Below are positions 15,424 through 26,839 of a DNA stretch of 64,000 bases, in pieces (the first letter of the stretch is position 1; every line of letters begins with the position of its first letter). A program made the translations under genes and the position numbers. The DNA lies in contig JACCIC010000179.1 in assembly GCA_018907035.1 (NCBI GenBank), positions 668,501 to 732,500 on the forward strand. Direction: 5' to 3'. This DNA comes from Sycobia sp. Sy_11. Lineage: Eukaryota; Arthropoda; Insecta; Hymenoptera; Epichrysomallidae. The notes beneath the pieces were generated by a model. The model was not told where the DNA came from and did no database searches. It was given only the letters and a program-made list of their open reading frames with translations.

Positions 15424-15442
15424 CATATGCATATGCATATAT
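15359..15442. repeat. Compound GC/(GT)n/(ATGCAT)3 tract, fully alternating
   Basis: GCGCGC, then about 27 GT units, then three ATGCAT units and a short AT tail. Every step alternates purine and pyrimidine for about 84 bp. This is a strong Z-DNA-type sequence, and the hexamer part is self-complementary. Confidence 0.95.
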
Positions 15443-17044
15443 CCACTGTGTGGTAAGGCAAAATACGAAGGTTTCATTTTCAAAGGAGTCAATGGTTGTG
15501 ATGTGTGTGTTAATGTATGTATATATAAATACCAAAATAACCTAAATTATAATAATGTGAAAAATTTTAACCACAGATAATCTCCGCACGAATCAATATC
15601 GTATAATTGCGTAATCTTCAATAGTGTGGCCATGATTTGCTCATAAAAGATTTTTATAACCCTCTGAACCACGTCCTATATACGAAGCCGCGGCCTCGGG
15701 AGCCCCCAAGAAAGGCCCGCTATACTCGATCGAACTCGTTATGATTCGCTTTACAAAGGGGGGGGGGGGAAAGAAAACGAAAAAGAAAAAAGAAGTTGCA
15801 TGCCCTCGGGAGTTTGATGCTTTTTTTATTGCCTATGCGTATGTGTGTGTGCGTGAGTGCGTGCGTAGAATATTATACACTTCCCCACGTCCTCCATCTA
15901 AAACCTTCGCGCGTATCCCGGTTCGCTTCCACACACTCTTTCTTTGTTTCTCGGACGGGAACCCTATATCCTCTATGTCGAGCGCTCGCGTGGTTCCTTC
16001 GCTCCATAATCTGCCTTCTTTTATTTATTTTCTATTTTGTTTTTGTGTCCGACTGGACTGAGACGCTGCTCGATTTTTAGGTATCGCGCTTCCCCACCCC
16101 TTCTTTTTGTTTTTCTCTCTCCATCACTCGCGGCCTCTTAGCGATGATTTCGGTTCGCCAAAATACTCGGAGCGCTCAATACGGTACACGTAAACAAGAG
16201 ATGAAAGATGAATCTATTGACAGGTATTGCGTGTAGTAACCCTTTTGATTGCAGACATATCGTGAATTTTTGCAAATATGAAATAAAATTTTTAGTAATG
16301 AATAAAAACTATCGCAAAATGGCAATGTACTTCCATAATGAAACTATCTGGGATTTTACTGCCCAGCTAGTTCCGTGAGTCGGAAAAAAGAGATTTTGAT
16401 AAAAAAAAAAAATCCATTTGAAGTTACAGAAGTACGTAATCCGGCAGTATTGCCAGATTGTCAAAAAGTCTCTACCAAAACCCTTTGAAAAATTTTCCAT
16501 CTCTTGTAAAGCGAATTCTATATTGTTTCAAAAAGCATTGTGTAAGCCCAACAGAAAGGGAAAAGTCAATTGTTTTATTCAAGCAATTTTTTTTTCTTCT
16601 TTTTTTTTTATTTTTAATTATACATGCATGTTAGTTACTTCTTAGATGGTACATTTTGCAGCTTTGAAACGAAGCGCGTAGTTGATATTTTTTATCGATT
16701 CAATTTTCGTAAAATAACAAACCTAGGAAGTTAAAAACACGTAGAGAACCCATGATTTCTTAGTTTCTCTATGCTCTTTCACCGAAAGTTCATTCGATGC
16801 ATTTCACCGTAGCTACGATTTGTATTCTGAGGTATCGATGAGCCTTATTATGCGAGTTTCTGCGCTGTATATAATATTTTAATCTACAAACACGCGAGAA
16901 GGGTGTCAGCCGTTCACCGCAGAAATCCGGTCATATTATATATATATATAGAGTGAAAGGGCGAGGGGAGGGGAGTGAAACCATAGGCATAAATGTGCGT
17001 TTTGTTGTTGCACATAATACGCTGGCCATGGCTTTTGTGCAACG

Positions 17045-17046
<2 letters not shown>
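15443..17046. other. Noncoding sequence with 12-base G run
   Basis: Contains a G run at 15758-15769, pyrimidine-rich unique sequence at 15880-16130 and AT-rich sequence at 16200-16880. No exon with splice sites plus family resemblance was found. Confidence 0.5.

Positions 17047-17099
<53 letters not shown>
17047..17099. repeat. (TA)n microsatellite, 53 bp
   Basis: Pure TA immediately left of a CpG- and G-rich island. Confidence 0.97.
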
Positions 17100-17101
<2 letters not shown>

Positions 17102-17640
17102 CCAAGGCTCTTTTGCCGCGCACGTCGCTTGCGCGCGCCCCGCGTTTCTGTTTTAAGCCCCGTCGCGGCGCGGCGGGACGCGTCGTCCCACGCGTGCAAT
17201 GAAAACCGCACGATGACGATCTTTGGCGGTAGGACGGGCAGGGAGGAGGGGGAGGGGCGGTGTGGTGGCACAGGCTGCCGACCGAAAGAGGAGCGGCGGG
17301 GAGGGGATTTTTGGCGCGGGCGGCGGGACGCTGGGCGGGGAAAGCCCGTGGAGAACGGCAGGGGAGGAAGAAGAGTAGCACGCGATTTGTGCGTGCATTG
17401 CGTGCGCGCGAGAGGGAGCGAGCGAGAGGTGAGGACGGGGCAACGCGTAGTTATAATGTGCGCGGGAGAAAGCGAGAGAACGCGCTGTCGAGAGCGGGCG
17501 CGAGCGAGAGGGCGGTAGAGGATGTAAACAAAGGGAAATAAAATAGTTATTGCATCGGGAAGAAATTTCGCTTTTATAGCCGAGGGGAGCAGGGCGAGTA
17601 CGGCAAGAAGGCGAGGGAATCGGCGCGCGGGAGGGAGGAA
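17100..17640. other. CpG-rich, G-rich island with G-quadruplex motifs
   Basis: Dense CpG with G-rich + strand. Two clear four-run motifs lie at 17236-17257 and 17318-17340. Long frames occur on both strands because stop codons are rare in GC-rich DNA. They are Arg/Gly/Ala-rich without a domain and are not called. The island could be a promoter or 5' region, but no initiator or transcript evidence is available. Confidence 0.4.
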
Positions 17641-17666
17641 CGGGAGGCTGAAGGTTTCGAGTTGCA

Positions 17667-17690
17667 TTTTTTTTTTTTTTTTTTTTTTTT
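17667..17690. repeat. T homopolymer, 24 bp
   Basis: The longest T run in the window. No poly(A)-type retroelement body is recognisable on either side. Confidence 0.9.
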
Positions 17691-17915
17691 GGTTTCGCTC
17701 GCCGTTTTATATATACACACATACAATACATACGCTCTACATTGATTAAGAATTATTATATAGATGAGGGCAGGCTATAAATATAAGGGCTAAATACGCG
17801 CCTTATGTTAACTATATATATATTTTGTCGAAGGAAAAAACGGGCGGCGTCCGAAAACAGCGCGAGCGCGCCCGCGGACTCTCAGCCGAGTTCTCTCTCT
17901 CTGTTTATATTGCAT

Positions 17916-17918
<3 letters not shown>

Positions 17919-17963
<45 letters not shown>
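17919..17963. repeat. (AT)n microsatellite, 45 bp
   Basis: Pure AT followed by GTGTGTGTATATATATGCATATG, continuing the alternating pattern. Confidence 0.97.
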
Positions 17964-17965
<2 letters not shown>

Positions 17966-18326
17966 TGTGTGTATATATATGCATATGAAAGCGAGCATTG
18001 CGCGCGAATCTCGTAACTCGTTTTCTCCCTCTCTTTCTCTCTTTCCTGTTCGCTCCGTCTTTGTTGAACGGCAGCCGCAGACGTCTCGACCCATTTTCAT
18101 TTATTGCCCTGCGCCACGCCGCGACCGCGCGTAAAACTATGTATGTCGGCGCGGTCTACTGGGGCGGCGGGAGGGGGGGGTACTTCGGCGATGCCCGTGC
18201 GACGTCGCCGACGACGACGAAGACGTGGAGGACGCTCTCTTTCTTCCTCGTTTCTTTTGCGCAGAAACGCGCGCGCACGCACGCAAACACACCACACAAC
18301 CGACGCCCTGTATCTCGCTTTCTTTC

Positions 18327-18371
18327 TCACTCACTCACTCACTCACTCACTCACTCACTCACTCACTCACT
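18327..18371. repeat. (CTCA)n tetranucleotide repeat, 45 bp
   Basis: About 11 units of CTCA. The same unit recurs at 28228-28252 and 43241-43259. Confidence 0.96.
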
Positions 18372-18492
18372 TTAATATACACGCCGCGCTTTTTCTTACG
18401 CGCGTCCGATGTGTAGCGCCATTCGCCGTTCGCGATATTATAACGCTCCCTCTCTTTCTCTCGATTCGTTGTTCTCTCTGTCTCCAGTCCCG

Positions 18493-18525
18493 CTTTCTTT
18501 CTTTCTTTCTCCCTTTCTTTCTTCC
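18493..18525. repeat. (CTTT)n tetranucleotide repeat
   Basis: CTTT units with CCC interruptions in a pyrimidine-rich stretch. Confidence 0.88.
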
Positions 18526-18855
18526 TCTCCCCCTCCATCTTCCTGCCATTCCTTTTTTTATTGACCCACGGCGCGCGATCGCGCGCATAGAGAGCCACTT
18601 TCGCACCGTCTGCGCATTTATTTACAGTGCATTGCGCGCGGGTGCGCGCCCCTCGGATCTGCGCTCCGTTCCTGCTTTTCGTATTCTTATTTTCTGAGAG
18701 CTGCCGCTGCACACTGTGCCCCTGTGCCCCCCCCCCACCACCCGACGATCTTGTGAACGTCGACGACCACGTTGCGAGCGAAGAGACGAACTCGCCCTCG
18801 TCTACCGGCCCATGCGTCTCGATCAGATAAGTTATAATAGCGTCGCGTCGCCTCG

Positions 18856-18858
<3 letters not shown>

Positions 18859-18924
<66 letters not shown>
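18859..18924. repeat. (GA)n microsatellite, 66 bp
   Basis: Pure GA ending in GACAGAGC. Confidence 0.97.
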
Positions 18925-18929
<5 letters not shown>

Positions 18930-19512
18930 CGAAAGAAGAAGTCTCATTAATTATTGTCAATGATCTTTCTTCGTCGTTCTCCTGCTTTCGCGCGGTCGGA
19001 CAACAACGTCCACAAATATCCCAATTGGGTTCCTTTTGTCACCAGAATAAGGTAAACCAGATTATTTACGTGATATCTGATTTATTGTTTAGATCTGAGG
19101 CACGACTCTGAGCGGCGCACCTTGAACGTTTGTAACCATTTGTGTCCCCGTTGTCATTTTACAATTCGTCAGAAGTTCCTGAAAATGATCAAAAATTCAA
19201 ACCGCAAACAATCGTGTAATTTTTTTTTTAATTTTCCGAACAGTTTTTGCGTAAATTGATCGATATTTCCAGAGAAGCATTCTCGTCAATGTCCTTAAGA
19301 CGCTTTTCCTGATTTCGCAGATCAGCAGCGAACACTATGCGGTAAAAAACAAAATGGAAATGATTATTATTCAGAAAGAACGGGACGGACGGAGCTTCTT
19401 GGAAGGACGCGCTAAAATAAATTCCCGAAGGACACGACAACCGAACCACGACGGCTCATCGGTTCTTCCCCCTTCCCACGTCGCGTCCGCGGGTAATTTC
19501 TTCGACTATATC

Positions 19513-19514
<2 letters not shown>
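18925..19514. other. Unique noncoding sequence
   Basis: Mixed sequence. An acceptor-like TTTTGTCACCAG at about 19035-19046 is followed only 6 bp later by a donor-like GTAAAC, too close for an ordinary exon. No gene called. Confidence 0.5.

Positions 19515-19550
<36 letters not shown>
19515..19550. repeat. (AT)n microsatellite, 36 bp
   Basis: Pure AT. Confidence 0.96.
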
Positions 19551-19552
<2 letters not shown>

Positions 19553-20266
19553 TTCCTCCAACGAGCATGGCACCGCAATACTCTGTAATCCAAACGGCCG
19601 GAACGATCTTCCGTTGTTTTTGTCGCTGCTCTCTCGTTCGTTCGCCATCGGTTTCGCCTTCCGTTCCCGGTGACCGCGTCGCCACTGCCGCAGAGTCGTA
19701 ATGAATTTTTTGTTGTTTTTTCTTTTTTTTTTTTTCTCTCCACGGCTTCGGCACAAAAAAGGAATTAGCATCGGCAATCTGCAGGGCGCTCGCCGTCTGC
19801 GCCGTTTTTGGCCCTCGGACTTCGCGCGCCGACGATGAGATCCTCCATCGGGTGGCAAGGAGGGGCGCCGACCTTGCGCGCTCCGCGCGAACTGTATTAC
19901 CGGGTTCCTCGTCGCCGCGATGGGTGCGATCGTCGGGCTCGTGCAATAACGTCATCGGTCACACTCATCGGCGCGCGCGTGCGAACGCCAAAAGAATGAC
20001 ATAATCGCGCCCCGAAAGGAGAACGATGGGATTATTGGCAAAGGTCCCCCCCCCCCCGACCCGTACTCACGCGCGTCGCGGCGCACGAATTCATCGTCGA
20101 ATTCTCTAGCCCGCGTTGGACACTCTTGCGTCGGAGTTGGGGAAGAAATATTTTGCAACGCGCTGTTGCGGTGGCCGGTTGTCTCTTTCCTCTTTTTTTT
20201 CTTCACGGTTGATTTTTGCCCAGGTGAAAGCTGCTTAAACCGAGGTATCCATAAATACAGCGAATG

Positions 20267-20268
<2 letters not shown>
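19551..20268. other. CpG-rich unique sequence with 12-base C run
   Basis: CpG-rich at 19740-20110, with a C run at 20046-20057 and a T run at about 19720-19735. The long frames here are GC-composition artefacts. Confidence 0.45.

Positions 20269-20316
<48 letters not shown>
20269..20316. repeat. (TA)n microsatellite, 48 bp
   Basis: Pure TA. Confidence 0.97.
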
Positions 20317-20319
<3 letters not shown>

Positions 20320-20647
20320 CCGATTGAGTAATCGAATCTATGTGTGTATTTATCTGTTTCAAGTTGGCGACTTTCCCACGGAGCTGCTCACGCAGTCCCG
20401 CATACCAAATCGTAATGGTATGCGTGTGTGCGTGTGTGCGTGCTCGCGCGCAAGTAATGGGTCGTCGATCTGTTTTGGTTCGAATTCTGTGTGGTATATG
20501 TACAGGACAGCCATCGTACTCGCCCGATAACAGCTCCTCGTGATGGGGCGATGCGAGAGAAATGCAAGTCCAATACGGACGCGAACCGACTGCAACTGTC
20601 GCGCACGGTCACTGGCTTGGATAGCATATGTATGTATGTACGTGTTT

Positions 20648-20892
20648 ATTATATATATCTATATATATATAATATATATATATTATATATATAATATATA
20701 TCTTCGTCAATGAAGCGGCTGTTGGCATCAGGTGGAGGCTACATCGGCGAAGGCTTAACATGCGCTACAGTGCGTTACAAATATATATATATATATATAT
20801 ATGCGATGGGATGCCGGGTGTTGCAACGGGTGTGTGTAGAAACGCCAATTGCTTGATTTCCCGGAAACAAATGTTTGTCTAAACATGTGTTC

Positions 20893-20928
<36 letters not shown>

Positions 20929-20941
20929 ATCTATATATATA
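20648..20941. repeat. Cluster of three interrupted TA tracts
   Basis: TA-rich tracts at 20648-20702, 20780-20802 and 20892-20941, each broken by CT, AA or CA steps, within 300 bp. The first is built of short TATA palindromes separated by AAT or ATT. Confidence 0.9.
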
Positions 20942-21259
20942 ACGTATTTCCGTCTGACCGTGTATGCTATATATATGATGCCGTAGAAGCGAGATATACA
21001 GTGAGAATCAGAAAGAGAAAGAGTAGTTGGAGTGGCGTGGTGCCGACGGGACTGCGATGAGAATCGGCAATGTAGAAATTTCTCCGAACATAGCATTCTT
21101 CCTATATAGCATTATATATCGCTCTTGAATTTTGTTTACGCAATCGACGTTTCCCATTTATACATTTCACGTGGCATAATATGTACAGTTTTCCGGCACG
21201 AAACGTCAACGAGTAATTTCTACGGCGCCATATCTTCTCTATTTCTGTACATAGTGGCT

Positions 21260-21279
21260 AGAGAGAGAGAGAGAGAGAG
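21260..21279. repeat. (GA)n microsatellite, 20 bp
   Basis: Short pure GA run. Confidence 0.9.
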
Positions 21280-22207
21280 CGCACTCTGTAACTCAGAATT
21301 TTGATGAGGCGCAGGCAGCGCTACAGTACGGGAAGTGCTTCTCATCAAAGAAATTCTCGATGAAAATTTGTAGATTTTATTCTTATATAACTGTGCAGAG
21401 TTGAGGCAAAATCTCTCAAAACTATTAAACCGTAAATGCTCGCAAAGAGATTATAATATAGAGTCGTAAATACACTTTATTAATTGATAATATTTCAATG
21501 TGAATGCTGCGTTGTGTATTACCGACTCATGCGAATATTTAGATTATGATTTGTCTTTTCGGATTTTCGTCATTCAATGTCATTTTATCGTCGATCGAAT
21601 TGATTATTGTTGCTTACTCGTGTCGGGAATTAGTTATCACGCGCGCAAAAAACCGCGAACTTCTAAACAATTTTGAATCGAAATATCTGCTTTCAGTGAT
21701 TTGATTTCTTAAGTTCAATTTTAGATGTTCTTCCAGTGATCGAAATTTTAAGCGCAAATTAAAGATTTATGGTTTACATTGAGCATTATTTAAATTCAGA
21801 CATTCTGTTATTTTGTTCAAAACAATTCAATAGGCCTTTTTCGAATCAAAAGACAGAACTGGCTGTATTTCCAATAATCGGATAGGCCGCAAAGAGATCC
21901 AAAAAATTAATCGAATCTTTTTTTCCTTAAATCTAAACTTTACGAGCTCTTTGACTAGTCCTCGGTACTCTTTCAGAATTCATTCGAATACTGACATTTT
22001 GATAGAAATCAACGAACATTCCATTGGAAATTATGCGGGAATTTTTAAATGACGAGAACGTCTTGATGATGTAGCTGTTGCCTTTTCACTTTTTTCACGC
22101 GGAATCATCCCGTTGCCTGGACTGCGCGCGCGCACGCAACAAATTTCATATCGTGGAAACGATGAGAGCGCGGAAATCGTTCTTCTCCTCTTTCTCTCTC
22201 CCCGCAG
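21280..22207. other. Repeat-poor, mostly AT-rich sequence
   Basis: Unique, with stops in all frames over most of its length. It ends in a pyrimidine tract (22170-22207) that forms a strong acceptor-like CTCTCCCCGCAG. Confidence 0.5.
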
Positions 22208-22444
22208 GGGCAATGCGTTATTCCCTTGGTTACGGGAATCCAGTGGCGGTGTGTCCGTGCTCAGGAATCAGCATTTTATAACGATAGCGAGACACGAGAA
22301 AGATACAGGCGCGATCCTGACGATTGTTAGACGCGGCTCGGAAGCGAATAGCGTCGGTGGGCCGATCGTAATTCGAGTCCTTAGCGATTGGCACGTCTTC
22401 TTCATCCCATGGGCAGGGAAAGCTGTGGGCTGGGCTGTTCGTTT
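22208..22444 (+). CDS. Candidate internal exon, weak Ig-like resemblance
   Basis: A pyrimidine tract ending CTCTCCCCGCAG lies directly before the segment, and a good donor, GTGAGC, begins at 22445. The frame is open throughout, starts and ends in phase 2, and is 237 bp long, a multiple of three. About two thirds of the way in, ITIARHEKDTG is followed by NSVGGPIVIRV. That recalls the end of an immunoglobulin domain (DTG before the second cysteine, then an N-S-x-G turn and the last strand). The expected cysteine is missing and the spacing is about five residues too long. It may be a degraded exon or chance. Phase 2-2 does not join directly to the phase 1 exon at 60794-60946. Confidence 0.17.
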
Positions 22445-23646
22445 GTGAGCGAGGGTAGATACACCAAAAGCCCGTGCCTCGCATTCGGAGCCGGGAGGCC
22501 TCGATCGGGCCGATTTGTCGACTGTGCTCGTTTTCTCAGCGTTGCGGTGCGACTGAGCTCTGCAGTTTGCATTTTTTTTTTTATTTTGCTATCTCTTAGG
22601 CATGGTGATTGTATGGTTGTTGTATTGGATAGTTCTCTTCGTTCAAAAGGAATTGTCTGACTATCTTGAATTTGGCCTTAACATCAAATTTGACGACAAA
22701 TTTGTCTTTATCTAGCGCTTTCATTTTCACGCTTAGATTCTATACCTTGAGTATGGTCTTTTGGTATGCAAAAGTCGCGCGAAAAAATTAGAGTCATACA
22801 TATTTATTGGTTGCTTCGCAAAAGATTTCAGGATGGTGACAGCTTTGCAAACAATTTTTTTTTATATAAGACATGCCCAATTCCGTGGCAGACGTGTTTT
22901 CAAAGCCATATCTTTGTTCAGAAGCCATGTTCGAGGACATTTAACGTCGAATTGTTTAAAAAGAGCCAATATACACACCCCGTATCAGTGATATTAATAA
23001 ACATCTGGATACAGAGCCGTACATATAATAGACTATCAAAGCTTAAAAGTTTCCGCTATTGCCTGTGTTATAATAGGGGATTTTATCTGGAAAGTTTGAG
23101 TTAGCCTTCGCATAATTTTTCAGAAATGGCCTCGTAAAAGTCAACGTCATTAGTGAATTTCTTTAACGTAAACCAAATCGTCGTATATTCTTGCATAATG
23201 CAGGAGTCTATCATTGTTTGTATTAGACTTGGAAGATTTACCTCTCATCTCTTCCAGTATGCCCGGACTGCTCCTGACCAAGCCACGCTAACATAAAAAA
23301 ATTCGCGCCTTACGGGCGTTTGCTTATACGAGAAAAAGTTTTTGGGGGGGGGGGTATCTTTTCGAACAAGTGCCACGAGTGCTTGTCGAGTTTCTAATCC
23401 ACGTCGATTAAATCGACGGAGAAGTACGAGAAACTTGCTGTCGGCTTTGTATTTTGCTTTTACGACTTCTCTGCCCCTCCCCCCTTCCCTCCTCGTGCTG
23501 TACATCCCAATTTCTGGCCTTGACGAGAGTGCGAAACGTTGCTCTGGAAGGCCGGCGTGGTGTACAAGGGTGGCTCAACAGGGGTCTAAACTTTGTATCG
23601 TCGTAAAATAAATCGAGAAACGTTTCGAACATGGATTGGATATGTA

Positions 23647-23650
<4 letters not shown>
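22445..23650. other. Unique noncoding sequence with 11-base G run
   Basis: Contains a + frame of about 110 codons at 22766-23104 with no recognisable domain, and a G run at 23344-23354. No RNA gene or mobile element recognised. Confidence 0.5.

Positions 23651-23697
<47 letters not shown>
23651..23697. repeat. (TA)n microsatellite, 47 bp
   Basis: Pure TA. Confidence 0.97.
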
Positions 23698-23699
<2 letters not shown>

Positions 23700-23849
23700 T
23701 TCACATTATACTATGAATTATCGTGTAAAGATATTCACTGTTTCATAGCTTCATGATATTAAATTAAAGAATTGGTTATAATTCGTTGTTTTTAAATATA
23801 ATTTGACTGTATTATTGAAAATGTATTCCAGAGCCACTGATTATAGCTT

Positions 23850-24180
23850 TCGCGCGAATCGTTGCCCATGCGATCGAAGCAAAAGAAAGATCGCTGCTCA
23901 GGCATCAAACCGCCATCGGGCCAATGAAACGGTCCCGAGGTGTACGTGTATTGTTAGAACGCCGAAGATTTCCGTTAACCTCCGTATGAATCGTCGTTGT
24001 GGCAGGCCACATTAATTATGGCGCTTCGAGGCAAAATGTAATCATGATTAATGGGACGGAGAATGACGTAACCGAAGGTCATTGGTCCCGAAAATAGTCC
24101 ATTACCTGCGCAAGCACGACATTGATTGTGCGTATCGCGTTCGCTTCATACTGGCTCTGCGGTGTAAGAGACACGAGGAG
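23850..24180. promoter_or_regulatory. Enhancer-like unique patch with homeodomain palindrome
   Basis: A complex, repeat-free patch with TTAATTA at 24012-24018 and the perfect palindrome TAATCATGATTA at 24039-24050, plus a CATTGGTCCC/CCATTACC region downstream. TAAT cores in inverted orientation are typical homeodomain sites. Function is inferred from motif content only. Confidence 0.2.
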
Positions 24181-26014
24181 TTAAGGCTATGCCGGAAAAT
24201 AATCTCTCCCCCCGGCTCCTAGGACGGGGCGTTGAAAAATGATGCTTGTAAATAAAAACCCAAAAAGTGGAGCAACGATTTTTTTGCGCACGGGCGTGTA
24301 CCATCATCGCCGCATCTGTCTTATATGTATCCTATATAATATCTCGCGTAGTGCGCGACGTTTATCGTTTCGCAGCAAAGCGACGACAGCTGTTTCTTTT
24401 TTTTTTTTTTTTTGCTTTTTCACACTGACATTCCTCATTCCTCTCTCGGGTCTCTACCAGCTGCTTCCTCCATCTCTCTCTCTCTCTCCCTCTCGCTCCA
24501 CCTCTAAGCGCAAACATCTCATTTTCGTTCTTTTAATTCAAATCGCGCATGCGCGCCAAGGTTCAAAGGGTTCATTTTAAAACTTGCCTGCATATTAATG
24601 CACGCATTGTAACTATGTCGACACCTCGCACTGGTGAACAAATGTTCGCACCTCCTTTTTTTTGGTTCGGCGTGTTTTCGTCCGCTTCGTCTCGAGAATA
24701 GAAGTGTGTGTGTGTGTGCGCGCGCGTGTGTTTATTATATAATAGGCACGAGTAAGCCCTGGAATTCTGAAAGTATTGCGACCCCGGCCGCGCGCGTCTT
24801 GTGCGCGGACGGACGAACGAGACTCTTGGAGGGCCGAACGAATGGACAGGAAGTTGAGAGCGTAAACATTAGCGCCGGGGACGAAGGCCGAAAGCGCTCG
24901 GTCGCGCGCGTGCGTGTATTTAATGTAAGGTTCGCATTTGGGCCAATTCCGCCGCGACCACGTCGCCCGCGCTTCCCCGGGACTCGGCCGTGTGCTCGTG
25001 CGCGGAGTGGTGCACTTGCCACACGATATTGAGCCGGGTCTGGGGTGGGAGCGGAGGGGTCAATGTGTCTTTAAGGCACCTGTGTGCTTGGTTTTTGTCT
25101 GTTTATGCCTTTTTTTTTGCGCTGGATGAGCCAAGAAGCGTTGTGGCGTTGACTGAAAAGAAAGAGAGAACCGACGGGGGGGGGGGTTTGGGAAACCTGC
25201 ATCGAGAAAATAAGCTAAAGTTAATTCAATAAAGGAATTATTAATGCAATTATCTTATCGGCGAGATATTCGGACGGCATTTATGCATGGATAGTAATTC
25301 TGGAGCTGCGTCGCGACCAACGCGAAGTCCCGCTCCCTCGCTCTGCATCCTCTTTGCTCAGCTAAATTCTTTTCCCTGTCTTGTTTGTCTACTTCACCCT
25401 CCCTCTCCTCCTTCCCGCACAATATCGCAACATGGTTTCACGCGTATACGCTTGCGTCCCTTTGTTTCAACTCTTCAACGCTTCTCTCACTCTCTCTCTC
25501 TCTCTTTTCCCATATTGCGCGGATGTATGTGTAGAATAATATTGTCGTTCTTAGATTTCGAGCGGTGCTCAAGATAACAGAGATACAATAATAAAATTTA
25601 CAATAATTACAATATGCTTTCTAATAAAAATTACGTCAATTACAATAATTACGAATAAAAGTTGAAAGGAATAATTTTTTAATTATTCAATGAACGAAAA
25701 ATCAATTTATGGATATAATATGTGATATAAAAAATATTTAAGCTGCAATGTCGTTTGCCTGTATTTTTCCAAAATAACGAGAATATTTATATTAACAAAC
25801 TAGAAATTCGAAATACACAATTCTGTTTAAATATAAATTTTTTTTTATCATTTATCATATTAATAATTTTTTTTAATTGGAATTATAAGCATAAAATGCA
25901 ATTTCACAATTGTTGGTAAAAATAATGTAGATTAGTTGACCATCTGAAATGATGCGACTTATTGTATTTAATAAAAAAGTTTTTTCCCCGAGACGATATC
26001 CTCCTTGAATTGAA

Positions 26015-26058
26015 GAGGTTCATAGTCGATGCTTGAATGCCGAGGTTCATAGTCGATG
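26015..26058. repeat. Imperfect two-copy tandem duplication, period 27
   Basis: GAGGTTCATAGTCGATG starts at 26015 and again at 26042. The spacer CTTGAATGCC resembles the sequence before copy 1 (CCTTGAATTGAA), so the duplicated unit probably began left of 26015. Confidence 0.85.
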
Positions 26059-26562
26059 TTCTTATTTCGATTTCTTTGAAAGACAGAAATTCATGACGTT
26101 CTAGACCCAAAAAAAAATTGCACGAAGTTTTATAAAGAAAAAAGGGGGATAATTATAGACTAACCCATCGGAAATGACTAAAAACTAAGAAAAAAAAAAG
26201 TAGAAAGAAAAACAAAAACACAAGAAGCACATCCTTTTTGAAATACTTTCCTCCGGCGCTAATGCATTATATACTCAAGCGTATACTTATCAAAAAGCCA
26301 ACGAATTCAAAAGCGAGGGGAACAGCGTGCCATATAATAAATTTTCGAAAAAGGAAACAAATTGCAGAACGAAACTTCTTCCACGGCTTGTTTCCTCAAA
26401 GAAACTTGTGTACTTGCCGAGAAAAAGCGCGCGAGAAGGGCGGGGCATCGGGAGGAAGAGGGGGGTGGGCGCAAAACAGTTATTGAACAAAAAATAACTC
26501 TCGCACCTTCTGTATTCACGCACGGGCGCGTGTTTATGCTTACGTATGTGTGCGAATATAAC

Positions 26563-26587
26563 ACGCGCGCGCGCGGGCGCGCGCGCA
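26563..26587. repeat. (CG)n alternating tract, 25 bp
   Basis: CG alternation with a single GGG break. Strong Z-DNA-type sequence. Confidence 0.9.
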
Positions 26588-26796
26588 GGCACACATACAA
26601 ACGCTCTTGCGTTAGCGCTTCAAAGAAATTCTGCTTCTCCTCCTTGCCACTCCCCTCCCCTGGCCGCGAAAGAAGAATACGCAAAACCATCTATACTCTG
26701 AACGCCGCGTCTATACTCTCTCGTTTTACGCCCGATGCGCGAAACGCGCGCATCGAGAGCACGCGGGCGCGTCGGCCAATTTTCTGCTTCTTTTCC

Positions 26797-26800
<4 letters not shown>

Positions 26801-26838
<38 letters not shown>
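26801..26838. repeat. (CT)n microsatellite, 38 bp
   Basis: Pure CT ending in CCCGGG. Confidence 0.95.

Positions 26839-26839
<1 letters not shown>

Larger units (their letters stand above)
18000..18858. other. CpG-rich block with tetranucleotide repeats
   Basis: Contains (CTCA)n, (CTTT)n, an 8-base G run ending at 18180 and a 10-base C run at 18727-18736. The open frames are compositional, rich in Arg, Ser or Thr. No domain recognised. Confidence 0.45.
24181..26800. other. Mixed noncoding block
   Basis: Contains a T run at 24397-24413, a GT/GC alternating tract at about 24704-24730, CpG-rich sequence at 24740-25080, an 11-base G run at 25176-25186, very AT-rich sequence at 25580-26200 and a (CG)n at 26563-26587. 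Frames in the CpG-rich parts are long but lack domains and splice support. Confidence 0.45.

Noticed and set aside
16936..17667. 243-codon minus-strand frame, the longest in the window
   Set aside because: It spans a (TA)n tract and a CpG-rich island where stops are scarce. It is Arg/Pro/Ser-rich with no domain and is overlapped by equally long frames in other phases.
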